This document shows positions 1 through 7,564 of a DNA stretch of 64,000 nucleotides, piece after piece. Made by a program: the position numbers and the translations under genes. The notes under the pieces are model-generated. The model did not search any database and had not been told where the DNA came from. It saw only the letters and a program-made list of their open reading frames with translations. Position 1 is the first letter of the stretch. Each line of letters starts with the position of its first letter. Where the stretch lies: assembly GCA_021789215.1 (NCBI GenBank), contig JAJYJS010000008.1:1-64000 (forward strand), written 5' to 3'. The stretch comes from Nitrospirota bacterium. GTDB lineage: Bacteria; Nitrospirota; Thermodesulfovibrionia; Thermodesulfovibrionales; JdFR-88.

Positions 1-935
1 GGCAGGTGATGCTTTCCTTCGACAAGTCCGCCCAGGGCGTTTATCTGCGCGGGGTGGACCCGTCCGCGGAAAACACGGTCACCGATTTCGAGAAGCACAT
101 GAAGCAGGGCTCTCTCCAGGCCCTCTCCGCTTCGGGGGGAAAACTCCCGGGCATAATACTGGGCAACGAGCTTGCGGGCAGGCTGGGCGTTTTTGTGGGC
201 GACAAGGTTAAGGTGATTTCGCCGATGGGCGAGATGGGCCCCCTGGGCATGCTGCCCCGGATGAGGGAGTTCCAGGTGGTGGGCATCTTCGAGATAGGCA
301 TGTTCGAGTACGATTCCAACCTAGTGCTCACCGGCATCGGGCCCGCGCAGGAGTTCTTCGACATGGGCAACAGGGTCTCCGGCATAGAGCTGAAGGTGGA
401 CAACATCTACAACGCCCCGCAGATAAGGCAGCAGCTTGAGCGCAGGCTGGGCCTGCCCTATTTCGTCAAGGACTGGATACAGATGAACAGGAACCTGTTT
501 GCCGCCCTCAAGCTGGAAAAGCTGACTATGTTCGTCATACTCACGCTCATCATCCTGGTGGCCTCGTTCAACATAGTGAGCACGCTCATGATGAACGTCA
601 TCGAGAAGCAGAGGGAAATCGCCATCCTCAAGGCGATGGGCGCGACAAGCCGGGGCATAATGTCCGTCTTCATGATACAGGGGCTCCTCATCGGGCTTGT
701 GGGCACCGTTTTAGGGGTCGCGGGCGGATACGGGCTTGGCTTCCTGCTTAACACTTACCACATAATAAAGCTCCCCGCGGATGTCTATTACCTGAGCCAC
801 TTGCCCGTGGACATGAAGGTAAGGGATTTCATCCTCGTCTCCACGGCCGCCCTCATCATTTCCTTCTCGGCAACCATATACCCCGCATGGCAGGCCTCAA
901 GGCTCAACCCTATAGAGCCGCTCAGGTACGAATAA
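1..935 (+). CDS. LolC/LolE-family ABC transporter permease (5'-truncated)
   Basis: The reading frame is open from the first bases of the window, so the start lies upstream and about 310 residues of a protein of roughly 400 are visible. The first part looks like the periplasmic MacB/Lol-type core domain, with an RGVDP motif near the beginning. The C-terminal part is a typical FtsX domain: a hydrophobic helix, then a cytoplasmic stretch containing EKQREIAILKAMGA, then two more membrane helices, ending with the usual NPIEPLRYE-like tail. Proteins of this family sit in the inner membrane and, with a LolD-type ATPase, release lipoproteins for transport to the outer membrane. The ATPase gene is not in the window. 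The C-terminal family match is strong. Whether this is LolC, LolE or a fused LolCE cannot be decided without the N-terminus. Confidence 0.85.
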   Translation, partial: QVMLSFDKSAQGVYLRGVDPSAENTVTDFEKHMKQGSLQALSASGGKLPGIILGNELAGRLGVFVGDKVKVISPMGEMGPLGMLPRMREFQVVGIFEIGMFEYDSNLVLTGIGPAQEFFDMGNRVSGIELKVDNIYNAPQIRQQLERRLGLPYFVKDWIQMNRNLFAALKLEKLTMFVILTLIILVASFNIVSTLMMNVIEKQREIAILKAMGATSRGIMSVFMIQGLLIGLVGTVLGVAGGYGLGFLLNTYHIIKLPADVYYLSHLPVDMKVRDFILVSTAALIISFSATIYPAWQASRLNPIEPLRYE

Positions 936-1072
936 GCACGCCTTCAGGTTTTTTGTTTCCGCAAGTTTGACATGCTCCTCCCGCTGTGGTAGCTAATGGA
1001 TAGCGGGCGCATCCGGGGCTGACTCCGGTTCAAAAGGACAAAAATCAATCTCGCCATTTTTGCGCAAGGCAT

Positions 1073-2647
1073 ATGCAGGTAAAGGACTATGAAAGACCGG
1101 CGGTAAACCCCTGGCTTATAGCGGCATCCATGGTTCTGCCGACCTTCATGGTCGTGCTGGACACCTCGGTCGCCAATGTCGCCCTGCCGCACATAGCCGG
1201 GAGCCTTTCGGCCAGCACCGATGAGGCCTCATGGGTGCTGACCAGCTATCTGGTGGCCAATGCGATAATACTGCCGGCCACGGCATGGTTCAGCGCCTAT
1301 TTTGGCCGGAAGAGATTCCTGATGACAAGCATAGTGGCCTTCACATTGGCCTCGGCGGCCTCCGGAGCGGCCACCTCCCTTGGCATGCTGGTAGTGGCGC
1401 GTGTGGTCCAGGGGGCAAGCGGCGGGGCGCTGCTGCCGATTTCACAGGCGGTGCTGCTGGAGAGCTTCCCCCCTGAGGAGCGCGGCCAGGCGATGGCCGC
1501 ATACGCGGTGGGCGTAATAGTCGCCCCGATTGTAGGGCCGGCGCTTGGCGGATGGATAACTGACAACTACACATGGCGCTGGATATTCTATATCAACGTC
1601 CCCGTTGGGGCCCTGGCGCTGGCGATGACAAAGGTCTTTATCGAAGACCCCGCATATATAAGGCAGATGAAGGCCGGGAAACTGGATTATGCCGGTTTTG
1701 CCCTGATGGCGCTGGGGCTGGGCACGCTCCAGGTGGTGCTTGACAAGGGCCAGCAGGACGACTGGTTTTCAGCGGCTTGGATAGTCTGGTTCACGGCGCT
1801 CTCGGGGGTCTCCCTTGTGCTTTTTGTCATCTGGGAGATGCGCGTCCGGGAGCCTATAGTGAAACTGCGTATATTCGCCAACCGGAATTTCTCGGTCGGG
1901 GTCCTCATGGCGACCGCTTACGGAGTAATACTATACAGCACACTCCTCATACTTCCGCTTTTCCTTGAGGATCTGATGGATTACCCGGCCCTTGAAAGCG
2001 GGCTTGCGATAAGCCCCCGCGGGATCGGGGCGATGTTTTCAGCCGTCGTTTCGGGCAGGCTCCTGAAAAAAAAGCTTGACGAGCGAATCCTCATAGCATC
2101 GGGTTTTCTGCTTCTGGCCTGGGCCAGCCATCTCCTTGGCGGGATAAACCTCCAGATAACGGCCTGGAACGTGGCGGTGCCGAATGTAATAATGGGCGTC
2201 GCGATGGGCATGATATTTGTCCCGCTTACGACCATCACCGTGGGCATGCTGGAAAAAGAGGAGATAGGGACCGCGACGGGGCTTTACACCCTTTTGCGCA
2301 ACATGGGGGGCAGCATCGGCATTGCGGTGGTCACCACGCTGCTTGCCCGCAGGGCACAGGTGCACCAGAACATAATGGCGGCCCATCTGGCTCCGTTTGG
2401 CAGGGAGTTCCAGCAGGTCCTGCACTCGGTTCAGGCAAAATTCCAGATGCTGAACGACCCTTATACCGCGGCCAGCCGCGCAAGGGCCTTTATCTACCAG
2501 ATGCTGGGCCAGCAGGCGACCCTGCTTGCCTACATGGACAATTTCCGTTTCCTGGGGCTGCTTGCCCTCACAGTGGTGCCGCTTACATTTTTGCTCAGGA
2601 AAAAACCAGGGCGGAAAAAAGATTCACATCCTTTCCCCTCTGAATAA
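1073..2647 (+). CDS. DHA2-family (EmrB/QacA-type) multidrug MFS transporter
   Basis: A 524-residue, very hydrophobic protein with the 14-helix pattern of the DHA2 family. Visible motifs are the early VVLDTSVANVALPHI helix typical of EmrB, the loop-2 motif with GRKR, and motif C in helix 5 (VGPALGGWI) followed by TWRWIFYINVPVG. These proteins export drugs or other amphiphiles across the inner membrane using the proton gradient, often with an EmrA-type adaptor and an outer-membrane channel. Neither partner is next to it here. The ATG start has only a weak Shine-Dalgarno sequence (GCGCAAGG). The 137-base gap upstream holds no other gene. Substrate unknown. Confidence 0.88.
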   Translation: MQVKDYERPAVNPWLIAASMVLPTFMVVLDTSVANVALPHIAGSLSASTDEASWVLTSYLVANAIILPATAWFSAYFGRKRFLMTSIVAFTLASAASGAATSLGMLVVARVVQGASGGALLPISQAVLLESFPPEERGQAMAAYAVGVIVAPIVGPALGGWITDNYTWRWIFYINVPVGALALAMTKVFIEDPAYIRQMKAGKLDYAGFALMALGLGTLQVVLDKGQQDDWFSAAWIVWFTALSGVSLVLFVIWEMRVREPIVKLRIFANRNFSVGVLMATAYGVILYSTLLILPLFLEDLMDYPALESGLAISPRGIGAMFSAVVSGRLLKKKLDERILIASGFLLLAWASHLLGGINLQITAWNVAVPNVIMGVAMGMIFVPLTTITVGMLEKEEIGTATGLYTLLRNMGGSIGIAVVTTLLARRAQVHQNIMAAHLAPFGREFQQVLHSVQAKFQMLNDPYTAASRARAFIYQMLGQQATLLAYMDNFRFLGLLALTVVPLTFLLRKKPGRKKDSHPFPSE

Positions 2648-2651
2648 GGGG

Positions 2652-2672
2652 ACATGCATGGAACTTGCATGT
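2652..2672. promoter_or_regulatory. Inverted repeat ACATGCA-N7-TGCATGT, candidate operator
   Basis: Perfect 7-base arms separated by 7 bases lie just after the MFS gene, and the right arm overlaps the -35 element of the promoter at 2665-2692. The repeat has no T-tract, so it is not a terminator. The position suits a repressor site for the protease gene downstream. The binding protein is unknown. Confidence 0.4.
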
Positions 2673-2692
2673 TGCCCCGGCTCTAATATAAT
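2665..2692 (+). promoter_or_regulatory. Sigma-70-type promoter, TTGCAT-N16-TATAAT
   Basis: A perfect -10 hexamer (2687-2692) and a 4/6 -35 hexamer (2665-2670) with a 16-base spacer lie in the gap before the site-2 protease gene. The predicted transcript would start near 2699, giving a leader of about 37 bases to the ATG at 2736. Confidence 0.55.
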
Positions 2693-2735
2693 TCAATCAG
2701 GGGAATAAGTTCCCAGGGGGAAAGAATTCAGAGAT

Positions 2736-3887
2736 ATGGCGGATGAAAAGGGAAAGAGGAAAAATTCCGGCATTAACCTCTTCAGGGTGGCGGGTATCAG
2801 GATATCCCTGGACTTCTCATGGTTCATAATATTTTTCCTGCTGCTGTGGAGCCTTTCCGCTGTTTATTTCCCCCACGTCTTCCCAAATGAGAGCGTCAGC
2901 ACGTACTGGTTTGCCGGGCTCCTTGCCACAGTCCTTTTTTTCGCCTCCGTCTTGTTCCATGAGCTTTCCCATTCGCTTGTGGCCATTCACCACGGCATTG
3001 CCATCCCCTCAATAACCCTTTTTATCTTCGGAGGGATTTCCCAGCTTTCCGAGGACGCCAAAGATCCGAAGACCGAATTCAAGATAGCGATAGCCGGCCC
3101 GCTGAGCAGTTTCGTCCTCGCGGGGCTGTTCTGGGTGCTGAAATCCGGGATGGCCCCTTTCAACGAGCCGGTAATCCAGTCCGTTTTCAGCTATCTGATG
3201 TGGGTCAATATTGCGCTCGGGGCCTTTAACCTCATACCGGGGTTCCCGCTTGACGGCGGCAGGGTGCTGCGCGCCTTCTGGTGGTGGAAGAAGGGCTCGC
3301 TGAAGCGGGCCACAAGGCTGGCCTCGGATATAGGGAAGAGCTTTGCCATTTTCCTCATAATCATGGGCGGGTTCCAGGTGCTTTTTATGGGGGCGCTCAT
3401 AAGCGGCCTCTGGTTTGTCTTCATCGGACTTTTCCTTAGGAGTGTCGCCCAGGCGGGCTATCAGGACATGGTGCTCCGGCGGTCGCTGGAGAATGTGCTT
3501 GCCCGCGACGTGATGGTGGAAGATATCGTCAGCGTGAATGAGAACCTCCCCCTCAGTTCACTTATCAGGGACTACTTCCTTCATTACGGCTACAAGGGGT
3601 TCCCCGTGGTGGAAGACGGCAGGACGAAGGGCGTTGTCTCCCTTTTTGAGGTTAAAAAAGTACCGGAAGACCAGTACGGGGAAAGGACAGTCGGCCAGGT
3701 CATGGAGCCCCTCAGCGCAAAGGTGGCAATCCCGCCGGAAACGCCCCTTTCCGAGGCGTTGGCCAAGATGAAGCGCGAGGGGGTGGGGCGGCTGCTGATA
3801 ATGCGCGACGGCCAGCTCATAGGCATGGTAACAAAGGACGGGCTCATGCGGTTTATCGAGATAAAACAGGTCCTTGAGCCCGACTAG
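2736..3887 (+). CDS. Site-2 protease (peptidase M50) with two CBS domains
   Basis: A 383-residue membrane zinc protease of the S2P family. The zinc-binding motif HELSH is at residues 75-79 inside a membrane helix, and the third ligand is in the LDG motif (Asp173 in GFPLDGGR), preceded by NLIPG. About six hydrophobic segments occupy residues 20-235. The C-terminus, from about residue 256, carries a pair of CBS domains (ARDVMVEDIVSV and VGQVMEPLSAKV begin the two halves). CBS domains usually bind adenosyl ligands and may gate the protease. Family members cut membrane-embedded anti-sigma factors or other single-pass proteins; the target here is unknown. The DUF1328 gene follows 25 bases downstream and is probably co-transcribed. 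Confidence 0.9.
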   Translation: MADEKGKRKNSGINLFRVAGIRISLDFSWFIIFFLLLWSLSAVYFPHVFPNESVSTYWFAGLLATVLFFASVLFHELSHSLVAIHHGIAIPSITLFIFGGISQLSEDAKDPKTEFKIAIAGPLSSFVLAGLFWVLKSGMAPFNEPVIQSVFSYLMWVNIALGAFNLIPGFPLDGGRVLRAFWWWKKGSLKRATRLASDIGKSFAIFLIIMGGFQVLFMGALISGLWFVFIGLFLRSVAQAGYQDMVLRRSLENVLARDVMVEDIVSVNENLPLSSLIRDYFLHYGYKGFPVVEDGRTKGVVSLFEVKKVPEDQYGERTVGQVMEPLSAKVAIPPETPLSEALAKMKREGVGRLLIMRDGQLIGMVTKDGLMRFIEIKQVLEPD

Positions 3888-3912
3888 GTGATAAGGCCAA
3901 GGAGGTTTGAAA

Positions 3913-4077
3913 ATGCTGCGCTGGGCTGTGATTTTCCTTATAGTTGCGATAATCGCCGCGGTCCTGGGCTTTGCCGGAATCGCCGGGACTGCCGCGTGGA
4001 TTGCGAAGGTGCTCTTTGTTATCTTCATAGTCCTTTTCCTGGTCTCGCTCTTAGCGGGCAGAAGACCGCCTGCTTAG
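3913..4077 (+). CDS. DUF1328-family small membrane protein
   Basis: A 54-residue protein starting [20 protein letters not shown], with two hydrophobic helices separated by [11 protein letters not shown] and a short basic tail (AGRRPPA). This is the standard length and pattern of the DUF1328 (YtjA-like) family. The start is well supported by a strong Shine-Dalgarno sequence, AAGGAGG at 3899-3905. Function is unknown for the family. A longer frame in another register (3888-4094) overlaps it but lacks the family pattern, so this short frame is the real gene. Confidence 0.88.
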   Translation: MLRWAVIFLIVAIIAAVLGFAGIAGTAAWIAKVLFVIFIVLFLVSLLAGRRPPA

Positions 4078-4097
4078 CTGGTTGTCTCCGATAGTGA

Positions 4098-5144
4098 ATG
4101 CAGACCGCTCCGGATAAAAAAATCCGGCAATTGTTTGAGAAAGCCCGCGGGGAAATCCGGCGCGGGCCGCAGCCGGTTTACATTGTCCCCATGATGGCCA
4201 GGCTGGCGGGAAAAAACGGGGAAGAAACTCCTTTCCCCGGAGAGGGCTGGATATTCGAGCCTAAACTGGATGGTGAGAGATGCGTGGCGTTCAGGAAGGG
4301 CGGGGCGGTAAGGCTTATCTCGCGCAGCAGGAAAAACCTGAATAGCAATTATCCCGAGCTTGTCAGCGCGCTCCAAAACCAGCCCGCCGGGGACTTCATC
4401 GTGGACGGCGAAATAGCCGCGCTTGAGGGAGGGCTGCCCAGCTTTGAAAAACTCCAGCCGCGCATGCAGATAAGGGACCCTCTGGAGGCCCTCAATACGG
4501 GGATAGACGTCTTCTATTATCTTTTCGACCTCCTTTACCTGGAGGGCTCCGATCTTACGGGCCTGGAGCTTATTTACAGGAAACGCATGCTCGAATATGT
4601 AATGTCCTATACGGACCCTATCCGCTACACCGCCCATAAAGAGGAGGGCGGCCGTGAGTTTTTCAAGGAGGCGTGCTCTGGCGGATGGGAAGGGATAATA
4701 GCCAAAAGGGCCGCAAGCAGGTATGTGCAGAAGAGGTCGAGGGACTGGCTTAAATTCAAGTGCCTTAATGAGCAGGAGTTCGTTATCTGCGGCTTTACCG
4801 GGCCGGGAGGCGCCCGCAAGGGTTTTTTTGGCGCCCTGCTGCTGGGCTATTACAGGGGAGGCAGCCTTGTCTATGCGGGCAGGGTTGGGACCGGGTTCAA
4901 TGAATACATGCTCAAAAGCCTGGGCGAAAGGCTTTCCCGGCTGGAGCGGAAGACATCCCCTGTAAATGAAAACCTGCCGGAGGGGGCCGCTCTCAGAAAT
5001 GTTCACTGGGTGGATCCGGAGCTGGTCTGCCAGGCGGCATTCAGCCAGTGGACGAAGGACGGCGTCCTGAGGCAGCCCCGGTTCAAGGGATTGCGGAGGG
5101 ACAAAAGGCCGTCCGAGGTGGTGCGGGAAAGAGGGACTGGGTAA
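4098..5144 (+). CDS. ATP-dependent DNA ligase, LigD ligase-domain type
   Basis: A 348-residue ATP-dependent DNA ligase matching the ligase module of bacterial LigD. The adenylated lysine is Lys56 in EPKLDGER. Other nucleotidyltransferase motifs are visible (DGEIAAL, YYLFDLLYL, EGIIAKRA and WLKFKC), followed by an OB-fold with a GRVGTGF motif. Such ligases seal double-strand breaks in Ku-dependent end joining. In many bacteria ligase, polymerase and phosphoesterase are fused; here the polymerase is the separate next gene (5172) and no phosphoesterase domain or ku gene is visible. The gene starts 20 bases after the DUF1328 stop, with only a weak ribosome-binding site. Confidence 0.9.
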   Translation: MQTAPDKKIRQLFEKARGEIRRGPQPVYIVPMMARLAGKNGEETPFPGEGWIFEPKLDGERCVAFRKGGAVRLISRSRKNLNSNYPELVSALQNQPAGDFIVDGEIAALEGGLPSFEKLQPRMQIRDPLEALNTGIDVFYYLFDLLYLEGSDLTGLELIYRKRMLEYVMSYTDPIRYTAHKEEGGREFFKEACSGGWEGIIAKRAASRYVQKRSRDWLKFKCLNEQEFVICGFTGPGGARKGFFGALLLGYYRGGSLVYAGRVGTGFNEYMLKSLGERLSRLERKTSPVNENLPEGAALRNVHWVDPELVCQAAFSQWTKDGVLRQPRFKGLRRDKRPSEVVRERGTG

Positions 5145-5171
5145 AGACGGGCTGGTGAGAAAGGGAAGGAC

Positions 5172-6101
5172 ATGCCTGACAGGGCGAGGATACTTATCGG
5201 CGGGCATGAGATAGAGCTTGTCAATCTGGGCAAGGTGCTCTTTCCGGAGTCCGGCATCACCAAGGCCGAGTTCATAGACTATTACAGGAAGATTGCGCCT
5301 GTCATGCTGCCTCACATAAAAGGCAGACCCATCAGCATGCAGAGGTTCCCCGAGGGCATCGCAAGCGATATGTTCTTCCAGAAACAGGCCCCTGACTACT
5401 TCCCGGATTGGGTGAACCGGGTGGAGGTGGATTTAAGGAGGGAAGGCGTAAAGACCTTTATCACCTGCGAAAACACGGAAACCCTTATCTATCTTGCCAA
5501 TCTTGTATGCGTACCGCATGTCTGGCTCAGCCGGGCGGACAAGCTCCGTTACCCGGACCGGCTCATATTCGACCTCGACCCGCCTGACGGGGATTTTTCT
5601 TTCGGGACGGTAAGGTATTCGGCCCTGATATTAAGGGAGATATTGCGGCAGGAAGGCATTGAACCATTCCTGATGACGACCGGCTCAAGGGGGCTTCACG
5701 TGGTTGTGCCTCTTGACAGAGGGGCTGATTTCGAGGCCGTGCGCGATGTTGCAGGGAAGATCGCGGACAGGGTTGTCAGCCTCGCCCCGGAGCATTTCAC
5801 GCTGGAATTTAACAGGTCCAGACGGGGCAGGCGCGTATTCATAGACATATACCGGAACGCGTTCGGGCAGACCAGTGTCGCGCCCTGCTCAGTGCGCGAC
5901 AGGGCCGGGGCAACCGTGGCGTTTCCCATCGAATGGAAGGATTTGGAGCAGGAAGGACTGGCCGTGAATTCCACCACATACAATATCAGAAACGTCTTTG
6001 AACGGCTGAAAAGGCGCGGCGACGCCTGGAAGGATATAGCTGCAAGCCCGTATTCCGCGGAAGGACTCGCCCGCCGCCTGAAACCGGCCCTTTACCGCTG
6101 A
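5172..6101 (+). CDS. LigD-type primase-polymerase (PolDom, NHEJ)
   Basis: A 309-residue stand-alone polymerase domain of the LigD/archaeo-eukaryotic primase family. The metal-binding pair is Asp134 and Asp136 in DLDPPDGD, and the nucleotide-binding segment TGSRGLHVVVPL is present. The start ATG has a good Shine-Dalgarno sequence (AAGGGAAGGA). In end joining the protein fills gaps and adds nucleotides, preferably ribonucleotides, before ligation. It lies 27 bases after the ligase gene, so the two form a split LigD operon. A long AT-rich gap follows, so the unit probably ends here. Confidence 0.9.
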   Translation: MPDRARILIGGHEIELVNLGKVLFPESGITKAEFIDYYRKIAPVMLPHIKGRPISMQRFPEGIASDMFFQKQAPDYFPDWVNRVEVDLRREGVKTFITCENTETLIYLANLVCVPHVWLSRADKLRYPDRLIFDLDPPDGDFSFGTVRYSALILREILRQEGIEPFLMTTGSRGLHVVVPLDRGADFEAVRDVAGKIADRVVSLAPEHFTLEFNRSRRGRRVFIDIYRNAFGQTSVAPCSVRDRAGATVAFPIEWKDLEQEGLAVNSTTYNIRNVFERLKRRGDAWKDIAASPYSAEGLARRLKPALYR

Positions 6102-6156
6102 CGCCCTATCGTAAAAACCTCAACAAATTATTTATATTTTTTATTAGTTTGTTTAT

Positions 6157-6162
6157 TATAAT
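6157..6162 (+). promoter_or_regulatory. Candidate -10 element (TATAAT) in AT-rich gap
   Basis: The 140-base gap 6102-6241 is strikingly AT-rich. It contains a perfect TATAAT 80 bases before the start codon of the NtrC gene at 6242. No good -35 hexamer lies at the usual distance, so this is a weak call. Confidence 0.3.
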
Positions 6163-6241
6163 TGTCTGTGACTGGTTTTTTGGGCAATTTTTAATTTTTT
6201 GTTTTATTGAGGAAACTCATACAAAAGACTGCTGGTTCCGG

Positions 6242-7564
6242 ATGCCTCGCATTCTTCTGATCGATGATGAAGAGGGCATAGCCCTCGCCTTCAGGATGCT
6301 GTTTGAAGAAAAAGGGTATGACTTCCTTTACGCCGGCAGCGCCGCCCGCGGGCTTGAAGTTGCCGCAAGGGAGCTGCCGGATGTCATATTGCTGGACCTG
6401 TTTTTGCCGGACATGAACGGGCTGGATGTCCTCATGAAGGTAAAGGCTTCCCAGGCGGACACGGCCGTCATAATAATAACCGGATGCGGCGAGGTCAGGG
6501 AGGCAGTGAAGGCGATAAAGCTCGGCGCGGACAATTATTTCATCAAGCCAGTCGACATCGACGAGCTTGAGATAATGATAGAAAAGAACGTGGAGCTTGT
6601 GAAGCTCAGGCGCGAGGCCGTGGCGGACAGGAAAAAAAGCCTTTGTCCCATCATCGGCGGCAGCGAAATCATTGGAAAACTCAAAGAGACCATAAGGCTG
6701 GTTGCTGAAAACCCGTTGACCACGGTCCTTGTGGAGGGGGAGACCGGGACCGGCAAGGAGGTCGCCGCCAGGAACATCCACGGGCTCAGCGCGCGCGCCG
6801 GCAAGCCGTTTGTGGACATAAACTGCGCCTCCGTCCCGGAAACTGTCTTTGAAAGCGAGCTGTTCGGGTATGACGCAGGGGCGTTCACTGACGCAAGGCA
6901 TACCAGGAAGGGACTGCTGGAGCTTGCCGACGGGGGCACCCTGTTTCTTGACGAGATATCGGAGATGCCGCTTCCTGTGCAGGCCAAGTTCCTCCGGGTG
7001 CTTGAAACCAGGTCTTTCAGGAGGCTTGGCGGCACGAGGGACCTGAAGGTGGATATCAGGATAGTTTCCGCCACCAACAGGGCCCTTTTCGCCCTGGCCG
7101 AAAAGGGCCTTTTCCGCAAAGACCTTTTTTACAGGCTCAATGTGATGCCTGTCAAACTCCCGCCGCTCAGGCAAAGAGCGGAAGACATTCCGGCGCTGGC
7201 CCGGTTCTTTACGGGGGAGTTATCCGCCGCAATGGGCAGAAAGCCGCCGGAAATGGATGAAGGCGCTCTTGCCGCGCTGTGCGCCTATGACTGGCCGGGA
7301 AATGTGCGGGAACTCAAAAACACCATTGAAAGAGCGCTGATACTCTGCCGCACGGGGCTTATAACCAGCCGCGACCTGGCGCTTGGGCCGCCCTCTCAGG
7401 AAGACCCGGAACAAAAAAACATGACCACGCTTGAAGGGGTCGAAAAGGCGCATATAAGGAAGGTGCTGGTCTCTGCGGACAATAACCATTCGCTGGCGGC
7501 GCGCATACTGGGCATTTCGCGCTCCACGCTCGGCCAGAAAATAAAAAAATATAACCTGAAATGA
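6242..7564 (+). CDS. NtrC-type response regulator with GAFTDA loop
   Basis: A 440-residue regulator: receiver domain (acidic pair Asp8/Asp9, phosphorylation site Asp52 in LLDLFLPDMNG, Lys102), AAA+ domain (Walker A GETGTGKE, about residues 140-375), and a Fis-type helix-turn-helix at the C-terminus. The sigma-54 contact loop reads GAFTDA at 213-218, whereas GAFTGA is the norm and is present in the other two NtrC proteins of the window. An in-frame start exists at 6149, but it would add 31 residues unlike any receiver domain; MPRILLIDDEEG at 6242 is the natural start. The gene overlaps the next one (kinase, 7561) by four bases, so the two are almost certainly a cognate pair. Confidence 0.9.
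   Translation: MPRILLIDDEEGIALAFRMLFEEKGYDFLYAGSAARGLEVAARELPDVILLDLFLPDMNGLDVLMKVKASQADTAVIIITGCGEVREAVKAIKLGADNYFIKPVDIDELEIMIEKNVELVKLRREAVADRKKSLCPIIGGSEIIGKLKETIRLVAENPLTTVLVEGETGTGKEVAARNIHGLSARAGKPFVDINCASVPETVFESELFGYDAGAFTDARHTRKGLLELADGGTLFLDEISEMPLPVQAKFLRVLETRSFRRLGGTRDLKVDIRIVSATNRALFALAEKGLFRKDLFYRLNVMPVKLPPLRQRAEDIPALARFFTGELSAAMGRKPPEMDEGALAALCAYDWPGNVRELKNTIERALILCRTGLITSRDLALGPPSQEDPEQKNMTTLEGVEKAHIRKVLVSADNNHSLAARILGISRSTLGQKIKKYNLK

Noticed and set aside
962..1000. Inverted repeat CCCGCT-N16-AGCGGG in the gap before the MFS gene as a terminator
   Set aside because: The stem is only six pairs with a long loop, and there is no T-tract.
4074..5315. 413-residue open frame on the minus strand opposite the ligase gene
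   Set aside because: It mirrors a clear ligase and polymerase coding region, has no family motif and no ribosome-binding site. High GC content makes long antisense frames common here.
6149..6241. N-terminal extension of the first NtrC regulator
   Set aside because: The 31 hydrophobic, aromatic residues are translated from an AT-rich promoter region and do not belong to a receiver domain.
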